A stretch of 64,000 bases of DNA from Leuctra nigra (GCA_934045905.1 OW203764.1:21943109-22007108); one strand, 5' to 3'; numbered from the stretch's first letter, positions 22,206 through 36,400 are shown. Numbers and translations: made by a program. The notes: generated by a model not told the origin, from the letters alone.

Positions 22206-24021
22206 TTTATTCCAATTCAGTCGTAAACACGTAAAGGTATACAAACTACAAAATAATAATTCACTTAAATCATGTAGTAATTACTTATTACTAAGTAAGC
22301 TACGATAGGGTGAGGAGGACAAGAATACTTACCAAGATTGCTCAATATTACGTTGGGGATCGTATTGGTTGAGGGGGGGGGGGGGGGGGGGGGGGGTACG
22401 CACGAACGCCGTCCCCGTACCACCCTCGGCACGGCACGAGAAAATGCCCTTAATTCCCGTTCGCTGGCCCATCATGTATAAATCACACAAGATCCGACCC
22501 AAAAGTTAATTCGCATTTGTTGACATTATGGCTGAGAAAAGGTTACGAATTCAATTTACGTTGATTGGACAAAGGATATGAAAATAGAAATGCAGGTGTA
22601 TTAGGCATGGTCAATTGAGATTCCTTGAGGCATGCCGCAAAGTTATCAAATAACTTCCCATCATAGCCGCATACGAAATGCGGGGTTAACTTGCCCCCCC
22701 CCCCCCCCCCCCTCCCCTCTGGAAATACCTAAAGACCGAAAAATGAAGGAAAATACTCGAAAAAATATGCATTATGTTTTGTTTGACTTTTTTTGGAGGA
22801 AAGTGAATGCAATTGCCCTTTTTTTCTAATATTTTTGATAATATCTGAATGATCATATTTTCATGATTCTAAAAAGTTGAAAGAATTGCTCAAATCGGAC
22901 TCACCAAATGCTCAGAATTGAGTAAGATTGATCAGTTTTTGTCCGGTGCTGTGCGCCCCGAACCCGAACTCCCTGGATTCGTATGACAACTTGCCCCCCC
23001 CCCCCCCCCCCCTTACCCTTCTTACCCTCTGGAACAAATCCTGCGGACCACATAATTTTACGTGAAACATGAAATATCACGAATAATCCGGGGTTCAGAG
23101 TTCCCATTAAAAAATATGCCCACATGCTCATATACTGATAGTGATAACGATAAGATTACATCTTCAAATTAGAGTACCAACTTAATTTTAACGGGTCTCT
23201 TCAATAAGATTGTCACAAAATTCTTCCTGCCCTCATGCCCTGATGGAATCACCTAATCGGTAACGGAACAAAGCGTAACCCGGAAGATCAGAGATAAAGG
23301 AACCCTCGATCGTGTGGACTGTCGGCGGGGACGCACGGGTGTTCGCATGGAATAGTCAAGTACCACCCTGGCACTGGTACCAACAGCAAGCGTAGAGACA
23401 GTTAAGAAATCACATCAAACCGCTGGTTTGGATTGTCATGAGCACATAACATAACTCATATTAAAGTTCTGGTGAGGAGGTGGAGGGGATGCGTCGTGAG
23501 GAGAGCTTTAGGAGCAATAAATCTTCTCTCGCGTGCAAAACTAGAACGACAATTACGAGAATAAAGAGAACACAACATACGCCCCCCCCCCCACTTCCAC
23601 TTGGTAGCGTATTGTTTTAATTTGCGACTTTTCCATTCTATCATGACCTATTCCTGTAAAACAGTCACTTGCCAATTACCTACCAATTTGCCATTGTTCT
23701 AACTTACTAATTTTGTACTTTCAGTCACTCCCGAATTCGGTAATATTGTATTTAAGAACTCAACCCGCCCTGCACAGCGAGGCTCATTACCTCCGCCACG
23801 GAATGTCGGTTTCATAATTTTATCTAAAATTATATAATTCTGAGATTGACCCCCCCCCCCCCCCCTCCCATGTTCCAACCCTCAACTTAATGTGTTTAAA
23901 CATTAATTGCGACCTTTAAATCAGACAGCCAAGATCTATGACCTTGAGGAATGGATCGGGAGAATGTGGTTTCACTCCCCCCTCCCCCTCCGACATCGCA
24001 CGAGTGTTTTCGTCCCTCCTC
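22206..24021. other. Intergenic region rich in long G/C homopolymers
   Basis: Runs of about 10-25 identical G or C lie near 22373 (G), 22695 (C), 22996 (C), 23581 (C) and 23851 (C). Two of them follow a shared CTTGCC context: the C-run blocks at 22695 and 22996 are part of a diverged repeat with CTCTGGAA nearby. No gene was recognised. Confidence 0.5.
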
Positions 24022-25391
24022 CAGAAATGGGCAAAATACATTTTAAAAAAAATGTATCAGAAATAAAAAATACAATATAAAATACTTTAGCTTCACTTCA
24101 AAATACATTTTTTAAATACCTTTTGGAAATAAATTCCAGCAAATAATTTTTTCGACAAATAACATTTATAAATGTAAAGATTTTATGATTAATTAAGGTT
24201 GCATTTTTTAAACGAACTATACCTCATAACGTCTCAAAATTGTTAGCAAAGTATGAATAAAAATAAACAAAGCGTTGCCATGCCCCCCCCCCCCTGGCAC
24301 GAATCCTGATTCCTGCCGGCTCCAAGATAATTTGATCAAAGTATTGAAAGTTATTTCGATTGACAACACACATGCGCGAAGGAACTACTTCTATCATGGG
24401 AAGGGGGGGGGGTCTAGGGAGCGAAACTTAAAGTCTTAGCCCCGCAGGGCGTTTTTTTAGAATTTAACAATTTAAAATTAATTCTGGGTCTCTAACTTGT
24501 ACAATTACTTAACTTATCATAACTGTTAACTTATCATTAAGGTACCCATGATACACTTCACATTTTTTTTTGCAATTTTGTATTTAGAATACCAAGATTT
24601 TTTTCTGTTTGTTCCTTGTTACAAAATTAAAAGAATTGTGGAAAATAATAAAAATACAAAGGCCATTGTTGGGAATTTTTAACAATGGAAAAAGTGGTGT
24701 TTATTCAAAACGTGATTCAGAAGTCACGGTTGGTCTGCGAGGCACCCATTTTTTTGTATAATGGTAGGTCTTGACTAGAATCAACTTTTTTTTTTAAAAT
24801 TACTATAATAACAATATACCTAAATTATTAACAACACCTCATAAAAAATACCCTGTTAACACCAATTTTATCATTCTAGTTCAAATCACAGAGCATGTGA
24901 CACAGAGTTTCTACCTCAAGAAACAAAATTAAGTTGATAGCAGCTATGCAAACAAGAGATATCAAATTTTGAAACTTAAAAAAATGCTGGAAAATACAGT
25001 TCTGAGATACAAGCAATCAAAGAAGTAAAATTGATAGGGATTTTTGTTTTGCATGACTTACGTTACATTTAAAAAAAAACTATTATAGATCAAACTAAAA
25101 GAAGGAGATGAAAACGAAATGACCCAGCTATTTAAATAAATAAAAATGGAAAAAAAATATTTGCAAAATTTGCTGTTTTCAAGTGTATTATGTATGGTAG
25201 GTAAGTACCCATACATGTTACAGTATTTACTATTTTGTATTTTATTAATGTTTAAAAATTAAAATACAAAATACTTAATAATGTATTTGTAATACAAGAT
25301 GCAAAATACTCCTTAAAAAGTTAGTGAAAATACAAAATGTATTTAAAATACATATTTAAAATACATGTATTTTCGATACTGTCAATCTCTG
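24022..25391. mobile_element. hAT-like element, 1.37 kb
   Basis: The left end CAGAAATGGGCAAAATAC and the right end GTATTTTCGATACTG..CTCTG are imperfect inverted repeats. The flanks CCCTCCTC (24014-24021) and CCCTCCAC (25392-25399) match in 7 of 8. The subterminal regions are rich in AAAATACATTTT-like words in both orientations. No transposase ORF. It ends 317 bp before the exon at 25709. Confidence 0.65.
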
Positions 25392-25708
25392 CCCTCCACC
25401 ACGTTTCGTAACGTGCAGACAGCAGCACGAAAATCCTTTTCATAAAGTTCTTCTTTGATATTGGAGTGAAGAAGTTTTAGTTTAAAAAATAGTTAAATAT
25501 AAAACAATTTTTCAAGGCATTGCGAATTTGCTAGCGTTGTATAAATAAAATATTTGATAAAACAGTATAGGTGCAATTATAAAATAAAATTCAGAATTAT
25601 AGGGAAAGGCGAGGGTTCAAATAAAGCATTAAGTATCATGTTCATATTTTTATTTTAAGTATGTATAATATATCATGAGAAAAATCTGCAAATATGAAAC
25701 AATTTCAG

Positions 25709-28700
25709 ATGTGTTTGTGGAGGATGACTGGCCGCTGCGACGCTCCTACCGCCTTGAGGACTTCTTGTGGTCGGGTTCAGGGGATGGAGCCACAGAGGTT
25801 GTTACATCGCCCTGGCTCACCACAACTGTGTTCCGCACCACCACCATCATGGCCACCGTGATGCGCACCGCAGTTCCGCAACACACGCCCGTGTGGACCA
25901 CGGAGGTCTCGTCCACACCTGCCGGTTAGCAGAATATTTTATTTAAGGGGGCTGTGCTGTACAAGTCATGTCTAAGATTATCTAATTTTGTGTGTTGGTT
26001 TTTTTGTATTGGAAAAAATACTTTTTGTGAATAGTTTTTGAGTTTTTCTATGTGTCCCTGTTAGGCTAGAACAGGGCTGCCGCCATATACAAATTAATAT
26101 CCTTTTAAAAAGCATGAAAAATCCGTAAAAATCCGTATGCCCATTAAAAACCTTTAAAATGATGTAAAACTCCCATATTTCAAGCATCAAGTGGGCCCCT
26201 TGACAGATAAGCTATTGAATTCCTCACGCAACATGGGACATGAGAGGAGGGGGTTGGGTTCTGGACTGACAGCTGTGGATGGAATTGTAATTTTGAATTC
26301 ATAATTAAATTAATTATAAATATTTTTCTCCCGTTTCCAACACAATATTCATAATGAGCATTATGAAACTGCAAAACTATAAGCACACGCAAAACTGAGG
26401 GATGCAATCACTAATCAGGTCATTAACCCACGACCAGCTGCAAACAACTAACAAGTGGATGCCTCAGACAGATGCGCCCCTAGTCTCTCAAGGCATTGCT
26501 CAAGGTCGACCAGTTTCCCCCACCCCCCTTCCTCCCTCTACAATCACTCGCAACCATTCACCCTAGTATAGCTAGCCTACTTACACAAAAGGATGTTTTG
26601 AAACAATCCCTGCACTGAAAATTGTTGGACAGGAAACGAAAATAACTTGTCAAACTATACATTTTCGTAATAAATTTGAAATATTATCTCCTTCAACAGA
26701 GAAAAAGTGGTTCAACCATGAATCACCAATATCCGTTAATGTGTCAACAAATCCGCGTGTCCGTTTTTGTACTCATTAATCCGTAAAAACGGATAATATC
26801 CGTAAAAACGGCAGCCCTGGGCTAGAATGAAGATCTATTTTTTCTTTTATTTTAAAAATTAAATTTAAAATTTTATTTTTATGTATTTTTTTAAATCTAT
26901 TTTTAGATAGATATACTACAAGGGAAAAATATTAAAATAATACCAATGCGTGCTATAGTTAAAAAATAAAAAGTTAGAAAACAAAATCGAAATTATTTTC
27001 TGGATTGATATTTTTTTATTTTTTTTCTGATGACATAAACTTGAAAACTTATTACCTACCTAACTTAATTAAGGGATGCAAGTTACAAGACATTATAAAG
27101 TCATTTATACTTATTTTAGTTGACATATTGGAAAAGGAATACAATCAATACATCAAATCAATAAAAAATGTTTTGAGGCAGCCTTTAGTGAATAAATAAT
27201 AACAAGTATTTTGATTTTTTTTAAACTATGTAGGTAATCTTACTCTAATCTTGCTCTAATCTTAGTCTAGGATGATGGGGCATTGCTTTTTTATATACAA
27301 TATATCCAACGCAAGTTTATATTTGTATCACGTTTTTAAATGTCCTAAAAAATATATTGGAATAACCAAAAGGCACACATTCCATGAAGTCAATATAGTA
27401 AAATAAGAATAACATTATCTTTATTGACAGGTGGTATCAATCCTACACCCACATTGACACTGACACCTCCCCTGGCGACGCAGATTTTTCCGCCTGTTTT
27501 CTACCCTGGAAACAACACCAATACAAGCATCGGGATTCCTGATCAGCGCTATTGGCTGCTAACCGTGCTCATTGCCAACACTAGTGATGCAGACAATGCC
27601 GTGGGCCTAGAGTCTCGACTAGCGAGCATCTACAAGATTGCCTTTAGCAGGTAAACATGAAGCTGTTCAAACTAAATGTCGTCTAATCTGATCTGCAGTG
27701 CGATTGTATAACTTCTTAGCCGAGATAATGGATCGTTATCGATACCAATTGATGAAAGTAATTTAGCCTATCAGAAGGTAAATCAATTCAAAGTGCGTAA
27801 AGTCGACTTCTTGAGATATAATGTGATTATATTTCATATCCTCGCAGCTTTTGCACAATTCAAATGATTAACAATGATATTTATAGTTTACTTTCATCAA
27901 TTGGTATAGATAACGATCCATTATCTCGGCTAAGAAAGTTATACAATCGCTCTGCTGGCATATGACAGACTGGCAATGAACTCAGTTTACATCGTTGTTG
28001 ACTGTTATATAAACTACCTACTAGTAATAGTCTACTAGTAGTGTACCTACTAGAATACTAGTAGTCTTCAGATATAGAGAATTTGATGTTAAAAATGGAT
28101 GTGAGGACTGAAAAATATCCAGTCGAAAGGACCGAGGCTTTCACATTGCACCCCTTCACATCATCTAGACTCTACTAGAAGAGATGCATAAATGATAAAA
28201 CCCAGTACCTACTACCTATCAAAGAAAATTACAGTTTCCATAAAATTATTTGCAGGAGAAAATTTCAGAAATTCTCTGCTTTTGTCATGGTTACTAAAAT
28301 TGTTTTACATATTTGCAGTATTTGCAGTAACAGTCTGCTAAATAGTGAAAACCAACTAATTAGCTACAATTTTAAGTCTTTCATATTAGTTTTCACATAT
28401 AAGCTTTTTTCACATATTAGCTTTTATTAGGTAAACAATTTGAAATTTCTTTTAGAAATATTGAAAAATGCAAATGGAAAATTTGTTCAATATGGGGGAT
28501 CGTTTGCAGAACTAGCTGCATTTCCTGTAATTTTCACTTGTCCAGAATACTCAAGCCTCCTACTTAACACTCCAATGAATAATTCCAGGCAGCAAGAGCG
28601 CCACCTGGGTCTTGGGAATGCTCAGGCAGCTAAACAAATGCAGTCTCGACAGCGCCGCGCTCAGGAGAGCATCAGCGTTCATGTTCACAACATATCCACT

Positions 28701-31700
28701 CGAGGTAACAACATTGCACCTCCTAATATCAAGTCGCTCCAACAAATGTATCAATATTATAAATTTCCCCTTAATACGTTTTCCTCCTTAGTACGTTTTT
28801 TAAAAAGGTCCATTCCCCATAAGAACACATGTTAAATTGTTTCTTAAGTACCTACGTTTTTCAATTAAGTACGTTTTTTTCTTCAGTCCCTTGAAAAACG
28901 TACGAAAGAGGTTCCACTGTAGTGATTAATAATTACATGGATGACTACTTTTTAATTTTATGTAATCCTTGATTAATACAACAACATAATCGTTCATCAC
29001 AGCATTGTTTTAATTGCAGGGGACAGAGAGCTTGAACTGTTGTATTCAGTTCGAGTAGCTGGTCGGCCAGTGTTGGCACAGGCTGCCGCTACCGACATGA
29101 GACTAGTCACCGACTTGGAGGTTGCAGCTGAACTCGGGTATCCTGTGCTTACCAAGGCTGAGCGTGAGTCAAACCAAAGATCAATGCATTGTACTTATGC
29201 TCCCGTTTCCAATCACAGTAACAGAATGTAGGTACATTGTATTTTTCAGTGAAGTTTTAATTGGATTAAAGATTGCCTGATCAATTTTAAAAATAATAAA
29301 TTGGAACCTAGCCGATTTTTCTAGCAGGGACTGTCATCAGTATGAAATAGGATGTGTGATGTGTTTTTCACAGCATATCTCAAGAGCCTGGAACCAGTGA
29401 ACAACGAAGTGCACAAAACAGCTCGGACGCGCGACACGTGGCTTCTAGTTGCCGCAGCAGTCAGCGCAGTCTGTCTATTGCTTCTTCTTGCTGCGTTTGT
29501 TGCACTCGGACTTGGCAAGCGCAAACGACACCAAGTTGTGTCCGCTAATCGCCAGCAAGTATTCCAACACGAGCAAGAAGTAGGTGTTGCCAACCTGGCA
29601 TTCCAAGGTGAAGCAACAGGTTCAAAGGTCAGTGATTTTAGAGTTTTCTAACCGGATATATTTGTAGAGATAGTGGACAGTGTATTTTAGTAGAGACAAT
29701 TGGGCTGTACAAAATAATGATGATTATTGAAACGAAGTAAGATTAATAAAATTGAATAGGAAAAATAAGTACCTATATGAAATATAAAATATTTACGTTT
29801 GCAATGTACCTAGGTGAAAGTAGGTGCTCGTCGTCGACCAACGTCTTCCCAAACTCCGCCGGGCACAACAGTGAGTTTCCAAGATGATGCCGGTAACAGA
29901 TCGTCAAGCCCCAGCAGTGCTGGATCCTCTCAAGTATCACTGGTCCGTCGGCGGCCATCTCAGCCGAAGCGATCCGTTGTTGAGGCAGAGACAAGAGATA
30001 GACCGAAGCCTAAGCCGAGGAGGAGACAGTATTCGGTTAGTTATTATCCAGACCTAGTTTCAGAGTCAAGGGAGATGATTGTTGAACATTTTTCTCCAAT
30101 AGGTACTATCAGTGTGTAATAACTTTAGTGAGGAGGTAATAATTCCCCTGCAAAATTTTTAAAACATGTAACTTGATAAACACGAAATCAAGTGAATGGG
30201 ACATCCAAAAAAATTAAATTGTTATGCTTGATCAAATAAGTGCCTTTCCATGCTCTGCCACCGTCCAACGAAAGCGACAGAATGCGATCACGTGACCCGC
30301 CTCACCAATCCGTCCCCGTCTGAGATTTTTCGGGATGCTCTGATTGGTCAAGACGGGTCACGTGGTCGCATTCTGTCGTTTTCGTTGGACGGTGACGGAG
30401 CATGGAAATCCACGTTTATATGTATAAATGGGGACTTAAAAAATTTCTTAAATTATTAGTACATGAAAATTTGGAATAATTTTGAAGTTACAACACCTAA
30501 CTTACGCCTGCAGTGGCACCTAAAGTGCAGAACCCCGACAGTCATGTTTTTGCTCCTTCAAATATTCAGCTCCACTCCAAGTCAGTTCAGCAGTTGTCAA
30601 ATTATTGGCAATGTACCTCTAGTGTATTTAATTGAGTCTTCATTTACAAAAATATTCTTTTTTCAGAGAGAGTCATCGCTCATCAAAAAGGCCCACTCTG
30701 AGGTGGAAGATAGTCCACATGAAGGCGAGGAAACGACAGACGGAGCAGAAGGTGGTGCACGGAAGAGTTCAGTTGTTAGTCCAAACTCCTTTCTATCCAT
30801 GCCATCGGTCAAATCATTCCCAAGGTAAGATAAGTTCACTAGAGTGGCGTGTTGTGTAACTATAAGAAATCATTAGGCATTATTGTCAGTAAAGAATGTG
30901 AAGCTTTCCACCTCATACACTGAACATGAACATTAAAGGTGGGCTATCACAGTTGAGCCCCATTTTTTTATTATTCAAAAAACATGATGACATTAGGCAT
31001 GCAATCACAGCGGCGAAAGTAGAGCTCTGAGGATATTCCTAAACGAAGTTACAGCACAACGAAGACAGATAGGGGGTAAGAAACGCGTCATTCACACCCA
31101 ACTCAGCCGTAAAAGCCTGTAAAGGTTGGGTGGGACCTACGTCACAAAAACCAGGTTTTTCAAACTTCGCGGTGCTCTAGCGCCTGAACCAAACATCGCA
31201 TCGCGTTCGGGTTTTCACATTCTACTTCTGGTTACAATATATATACAATATTTTCGACTTGTTTTCGACTTGTTGACCATGACAGCCCACGTTTAACAAT
31301 ACCCTTAATAAACATAAACAACTGTGATTTACTTATAGATGTTTGTGTGTTAAACTTTAAAGTTTACAGAATAGCTCCAAAGAGATGAAGTTATACGGAA
31401 ACTAAAAAGTATGTTCTAATGTGCATATTTTTAGGGGTGCCAATATTCCCGAACCATTGGCGCGTGTCCTTGAGCCCATAAGTGCGAGTAATCTTGACTC
31501 CGAGGATGTCATAGTTTTACCGACAGAACCATCTCGACTGACTCGCCATGGAAGCATGGAGGCTTATGACCCAGGAATAGTTGGACCGATTGTGTGGGAT
31601 CTGCATCGAAACCAGATTGTGTGCCAACAAAGAGCAAAGTCAAGTAAGCAAAGAGATAAGCATGCCTCTTTAATAACAAAGAATGACGTTCGTTTAATAA

Positions 31701-32623
31701 CAAAGTTTCAAGAATGTGATTTTTTTTTAATTTCAGATCCTTTAGGCGAAGAGGTAAACATAGATGACCCCGACGATATCATGACAGGGCCCGACACAAC
31801 GGCTTCTAACGTCGGCAGAATGAGGCGCCGTTTTAACGAGCTGCTTGATGATGCATTCAGTTTGTTTGGAAGTCGATCAGTTAGCCCAGAAGAGAGCAGT
31901 AGCCCACCACCTCCAGGAATAAGTTCACATAGAGGGCACTCGGCAATAGTCAGGTAAGAGGGTTCCAAATAGTACATCTATTTCCTTTTATACATAGGGG
32001 AAAAGCCACTGGGACCAAAGGTCTGTTATGACTTGAAGGGCAGGGCAGGATGAAATCGAAGGTTTCGAATCTGTAACTCTGAATATATACCTTGAAAGCC
32101 ATGGCAAATTAGTATTTAGGATTTGTCTTAACAATTGTGTTTCTTTAGATTATTTCTTTAATATGTACCTTCTAATGTAGACCCGTGGGAGAGCCATTTG
32201 ACTTGGACCAAGTGCCCCGACCACGAACAACGGACAATCAACGCCCAGCGACCGCTGGTGTCGGTCGACCTCGCGGTGCGTGGGCGAGTAAAGAGCCATC
32301 CATTGCTTCGGCTCACTCGACAACACTGCCAAGGCCATTGAGTGCGGGGCCGTTCCATCGACCACAGTTGACACTTGAAGGAGATCCCATTGTCGACAGG
32401 TAACGTGCTATAAAAGTCACAATATGTAGAATAGAACAAAAAAAAGTTTTAGTAACGTAAACAACCGGTTGTATTTCTCATCAGGGATGTAATTCTTACC
32501 GATGCTCGGTTGCCAATAACCGACCCAGCTGTGCCGCTGATTGCCGCTATTAAAGAAGAGCTGCGCAAATTCAACGTCAGTCAGCCTGCACCAACACTTC
32601 CAGGTGCAGCAGTTAATAAGTGA
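25709..32623 (+). CDS. Single-pass membrane protein, tentatively KIAA1549-like (DUF3827)
   Basis: Eleven exons join without a frame break: 25709-25924, 27431-27650, 28589-28704, 29020-29163, 29374-29627, 29814-30035, 30667-30824, 31435-31643, 31737-31953, 32181-32399 and 32485-32623 (stop TGA 32621-32623). With the candidate exon at 16016 the product is 736 aa. In order: an acidic start (DVFVEDDWPLRR), a Thr/Pro-rich mucin-like stretch, an ectodomain with ISVHVHNISTRG and AAELGYPVLTKAEPYLKSLE, one transmembrane helix (TWLLVAAAVSAVCLLLLLAA), a basic stop-transfer GKRKRH, and a Ser/Pro/Arg-rich cytoplasmic tail of roughly 370 residues. This architecture and the HN(I/V)S..GYPVL..AEP pattern resemble KIAA1549/KIAA1549L. 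The gene is secure; the family name is a judgement from memory. The role of the family is poorly known. Confidence 0.75.
26072..26819. mobile_element. hAT-like MITE with perfect 8-bp TSD
   Basis: CAGGGCTGCCG (26072) and CGGCAGCCCTG (to 26819) are perfect inverted termini, flanked by GGCTAGAA on both sides (26064-26071 and 26820-26827). Subterminal ATCCGTAAAAA repeats occur at both ends. No transposase ORF. It lies in the intron after the 25709 exon. Confidence 0.9.
26828..27430. other. Intron DNA, AT-rich
   Basis: No element recognised. The stretch ends with the acceptor TTATTGACAG at 27421-27430. Confidence 0.4.
27695..27955. repeat. 261-bp foldback in intron
   Basis: Arms of about 65 bp: GCAGTGCGATTGTATAACTT at 27695 and AAGTTATACAATCGCTCTGC ending 27955. 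The pairing continues through CGAGATAATGGATCGTTATC and its partner. A single-stranded spacer of about 125 bp separates the arms. Confidence 0.85.
30245..30408. repeat. 164-bp foldback in intron
   Basis: TTTCCATGCTCTGCCACCGT at 30245 pairs with ACGGTGACGGAGCATGGAAA ending at 30408. The inner arms contain CAGAATGCGA..CACGTGACCCG and its complement. It is more GC-rich than the intron around it. Confidence 0.85.
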
Positions 32624-33140
32624 TAAGAGCTGTTCAGCCTCACAACCACTGCCACGAGAGAGTTCAAAGTCGCGTGCAAGAACATGATTCAGGTCTAAAC
32701 ACTAGCCAGTAACATGGGCTCAGTTCTCAGACTATGTATATATTCCGATATCAGCGACTCATTGTAAATTCGTAATGCTCATCCTTCATGAGATTGTAAA
32801 TGTAAATCATTGGCAAGAAGTAAATGCTATAAAATTGCAAGCTCTACTAGGTAAGCTGTTGTTATTAAATTCAAGTTACAGTGAAATTGTTAATGATACA
32901 TTTGACATTATCAAATACTGCTCTACAGGCTCCAATTTGTTTTGTTAATAATTTTACCTTTAAAAGAGTTATCAAACTCTTCCTCATGATATTTTTATTA
33001 GGCGATTGGTAAATTGTTGATATTTTGTTTTGTTTCATTTGTATATATTTTTTTTAAACTACCTACCTACAAATAGGTAGGTAGGATGTTATTATTATTA
33101 AGTTAGTTACATTCAAATGAAATATTTGAAATCATTACTT

Positions 33141-33146
33141 AATAAA
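33141..33146 (+). terminator. Candidate polyadenylation signal AATAAA
   Basis: AATAAA lies 518 nt after the stop codon of the membrane-protein gene and is the clearest signal before the convergent ANAPC5 coding end at 33402. On the other strand AATAAA at 33000-32995 could serve ANAPC5. If both are used, the two 3' UTRs would overlap. Confidence 0.4.
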
Positions 33147-33401
33147 TTTATAAATTATATTATTGGCACTCCCTTACTTGATATTTAACTAAATTGTTAT
33201 GTACTCTTGTGAGGATTTGGTAGTGGCAGGAGAGATAAAATTAAACTTTCTGAATCCATAAATACTTGGAAGAAATACTGTTTTAATTTTTTAAGAAAAA
33301 TATCAAGTCTGTTTTACCATAACAATCACTATGGTACACAGAAAGCTATATTTCAAACATTTTAATATAAAGCCTGCCATAACATCATTTGCAGATAATA
33401 T

Positions 33402-36400
33402 TTAGAGTCTTGTAAGCAAAGTTGTAGCAATCTTTGTTGGATGTTGTTCATCCAGTTGTCTAAATTCCAGCGCACATCTCTTCTTATCCGCCACACTTCC
33501 CATCTCATTATAGAGCAAAGCTAACAGATATAATACATCTTTCACACGTGAGTACGCCTCCACCTTCTGGAAGTACCATTTGACCTTGGTGAGAGTCTGC
33601 GTAGCGTTGAGCAGAACCACCTGGCGAGCCTCGTCAGTGACCCCGGCGCATGCAGCTACCTTGCACTTGGCGAGCAAGAGCAATGCTCGGCCTTGGTCGA
33701 AGTAGCTGCCGTGAGATAACACCTCCAGCAGGTACAGGTCCAACAGCTTTAAGGCTTGTGTTGCCAGGCCCATCTGCAGCTGTAAGTGCAGAACATAGTT
33801 AAGAATGTGCTGCTAACAATTGTCTTCAATAATTTATACTCAACCCAGAAGTTAAACAAACTAAACAAACTAAAAACATAAAAACAGGGAGTGGTACAAA
33901 TATCAAAATGTATCAAAGTGAAGTTAGTAGGGGTGTGCGAATCCATTAAATTTCGAATCGAATCCGAATCTAAACGAATCCATATTCGAAAATATCAAAC
34001 CCATTCAAATCCTATCAAACCTAAGACTAATCCTTCGAAAATGTTGGAAGTGGAAAAGGTGACGTTAATAATGGAATCACTTCCCAAATAAGGAAAATTC
34101 CCTCTGACCTCTATGGGTGAAGTAGTTTGGCCAATATTGTTGTACTTTCCCGATACCCATACAACTGAACTTTCTAAAAATCCCATAAAAATCCCATGCT
34201 TACAAAAGTCAGCATCAAGTACCTGCAAGTTGGCAAGATGCAACCCAACGGTAGCCACAAGGTAGTCGAGGTAATGTAACTGTGTTACGTTGAGAGCCGT
34301 GGTTAATAGTGGGATTGCTGATGATGGGATGCGCGACGAGGATGAACTGCAGCACTGGAACTCGGCTGCTAGGATCATTGCGCGTGCACGGATAGAAGGA
34401 GAGATAGTCTCCTCGTCACTGCGCTGACGGCAGTAGTCCAGAACGGAGTACACACTCGTAGACGCACGCACAAAGTCACCCTTTGCCAGGTAGAGCTCTG
34501 CTTGTCTGTGTGGTTAACAAGGGTAGTTTGAAGTTAACAGAACTCTTCAGTCAACACTCTTATTGCACTTTTAGTAGCCAAGGCAAAGTGAAGAATTTCA
34601 ACGTATTTTTCACTCAGTGCACAACTAGCTTATTGCTGATTTATTTTTATTACCTATTACTCAGATCTACAGAGTCAAGTCAATCTTGCCAAATAAATGC
34701 CCAGGGCACAAAAATTCACTACACACGTACTTGTAATAAATTTACAGACTGAACACTGATATTCTCTGAAACTTAAAAAGCTTGTGAAATTATTGGAAAT
34801 TGACCATAGGATTAGTGCACCTGGACCCTTACCTAATATCGCGAAACGTTGGTGCTACGATGGTGCTGAGTTCAAGGTCGGTGCTACTACGGGTTATTAA
34901 GATAGGTAGCACCGTGCTAGGTAGCACCGTCCTACCATTTCGCGATATAAGGTAAGGGTCCTGGGTGGCTCAAGTAGATTAAAATCCACTTCGATACAAA
35001 TATCGACAATTATGATTTCTTAACTTTTTCTTTCTACATTGAATTTGCCTGCTATAATATGAGGCATTACACACAAACTCTTAGTTATATTTAAAACACT
35101 GTTTAAAAAGATTTTCAAATCAGAGAAATCATGCTTCTTGAAAAAAAATCTGCAAATTCTAAAAGCAAGTTATGCTACAGAAAGAAACATCTGAACATTT
35201 TTACTGACTCTACGGAAATCACACCAACTCAACAAGTTGACGGAACTCACCGCAGCTTGCTCTCCCAACGATCGACGGCGGCAATCTGTGCAATGGCCTC
35301 CTCTGCTGCTTGCCACTGGCCATGGTGTAGCGATCGTGTGAAGCACATCAACTGCTCGGAGAACATCCATGCGTGAGACAGTGGCTCGTGAGGAAAGCGC
35401 TGTCTTGCATGGGCCAACACAGTACTGGCGAGTTCGTATTCACCCTGTAGAAATCATCATGGAACTGTTTTTGAGAAGGTCCACTTATGTTGGATTAACA
35501 AGAAGTTAAATCTGGTGTACCTCGGCCCGTGGAACATTTGTCAACTTAAACTCTGTAGATATCTGTACCTCAGAAGTAGAAGGCCAGAAGTCTATTTCAG
35601 TGATTTGTGAGGTAAGGTCAAAAACCAGCTAATTCTGTCTTTATCCAATCTTATCTGTAATTTTGGAAGAGAATACTTCGATACAACTGGGCTTGTTGAC
35701 TTAAGTTATTTTATTATTAAGTGGGTTTTCTACAGCAACTATGGCCGTTTCCCACATTCCAGATGCCACCTCCTCCTATCCATACAATCCTCATCCTCCA
35801 ACCCTCTTGCGTCCATGTCCGACCTGACCTGCCGCTTCCACTCCTCTCTAGGTCGTCCTCTCCTTCTTCTACCTGGAGGCGTCCACTTGTTTATTTTCTT
35901 CGGCCATCTCTCCTCTCCCATCCTTTGTACATGGCCATATCAAACAAGTCTCCTGTCGTTCAAGGTATCCGTAACTTTTGTTTCAGCCTTTATTCTTCTC
36001 CTGATTTCTTCATTCGTGATATGTTCGATCCTGGAGACCCGGCAGCTCCTTCTCAGGCAATCCATTTCTACAGCCTCAAGTCTCTGCCTATCCCTCTGAG
36101 TAACTTCCCAAGTCTCTGCCCCATACAATAAAATACTCTGAACAATTGTCTCATACAACATTTTTTTTGTCTTTTTCCGTATCCCTTCTGACCAAAGTAG
36201 TGAATTCAACCTATGAATTGCTTGTCTCGCCTGCACAATCCTGCTGTTGATCTCATTCTTACAACTACCCTCCCTGTCAATCACCGTTCCCAAATACCTA
36301 TACTGTCCACACCTTCCAATTATCTTCCCATTTAAATCTAGATCTTGGCTATCTCCATCACCAACAACCAGGTACTTTGTTTTCTCAACATTTATCTTCA

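Noticed and set aside
32150..32439. Open frames on the - strand over exon 32181-32399
   Set aside because: Shadow frames of the membrane-protein exon, which has correct phases and splice sites on the + strand.
33920..34110. Another hAT element starting TAGGGGTGTGCGAATC near 33927
   Set aside because: The left end looks hAT-like and the sequence is rich in CGAATC words, but no matching right end or TSD was found.
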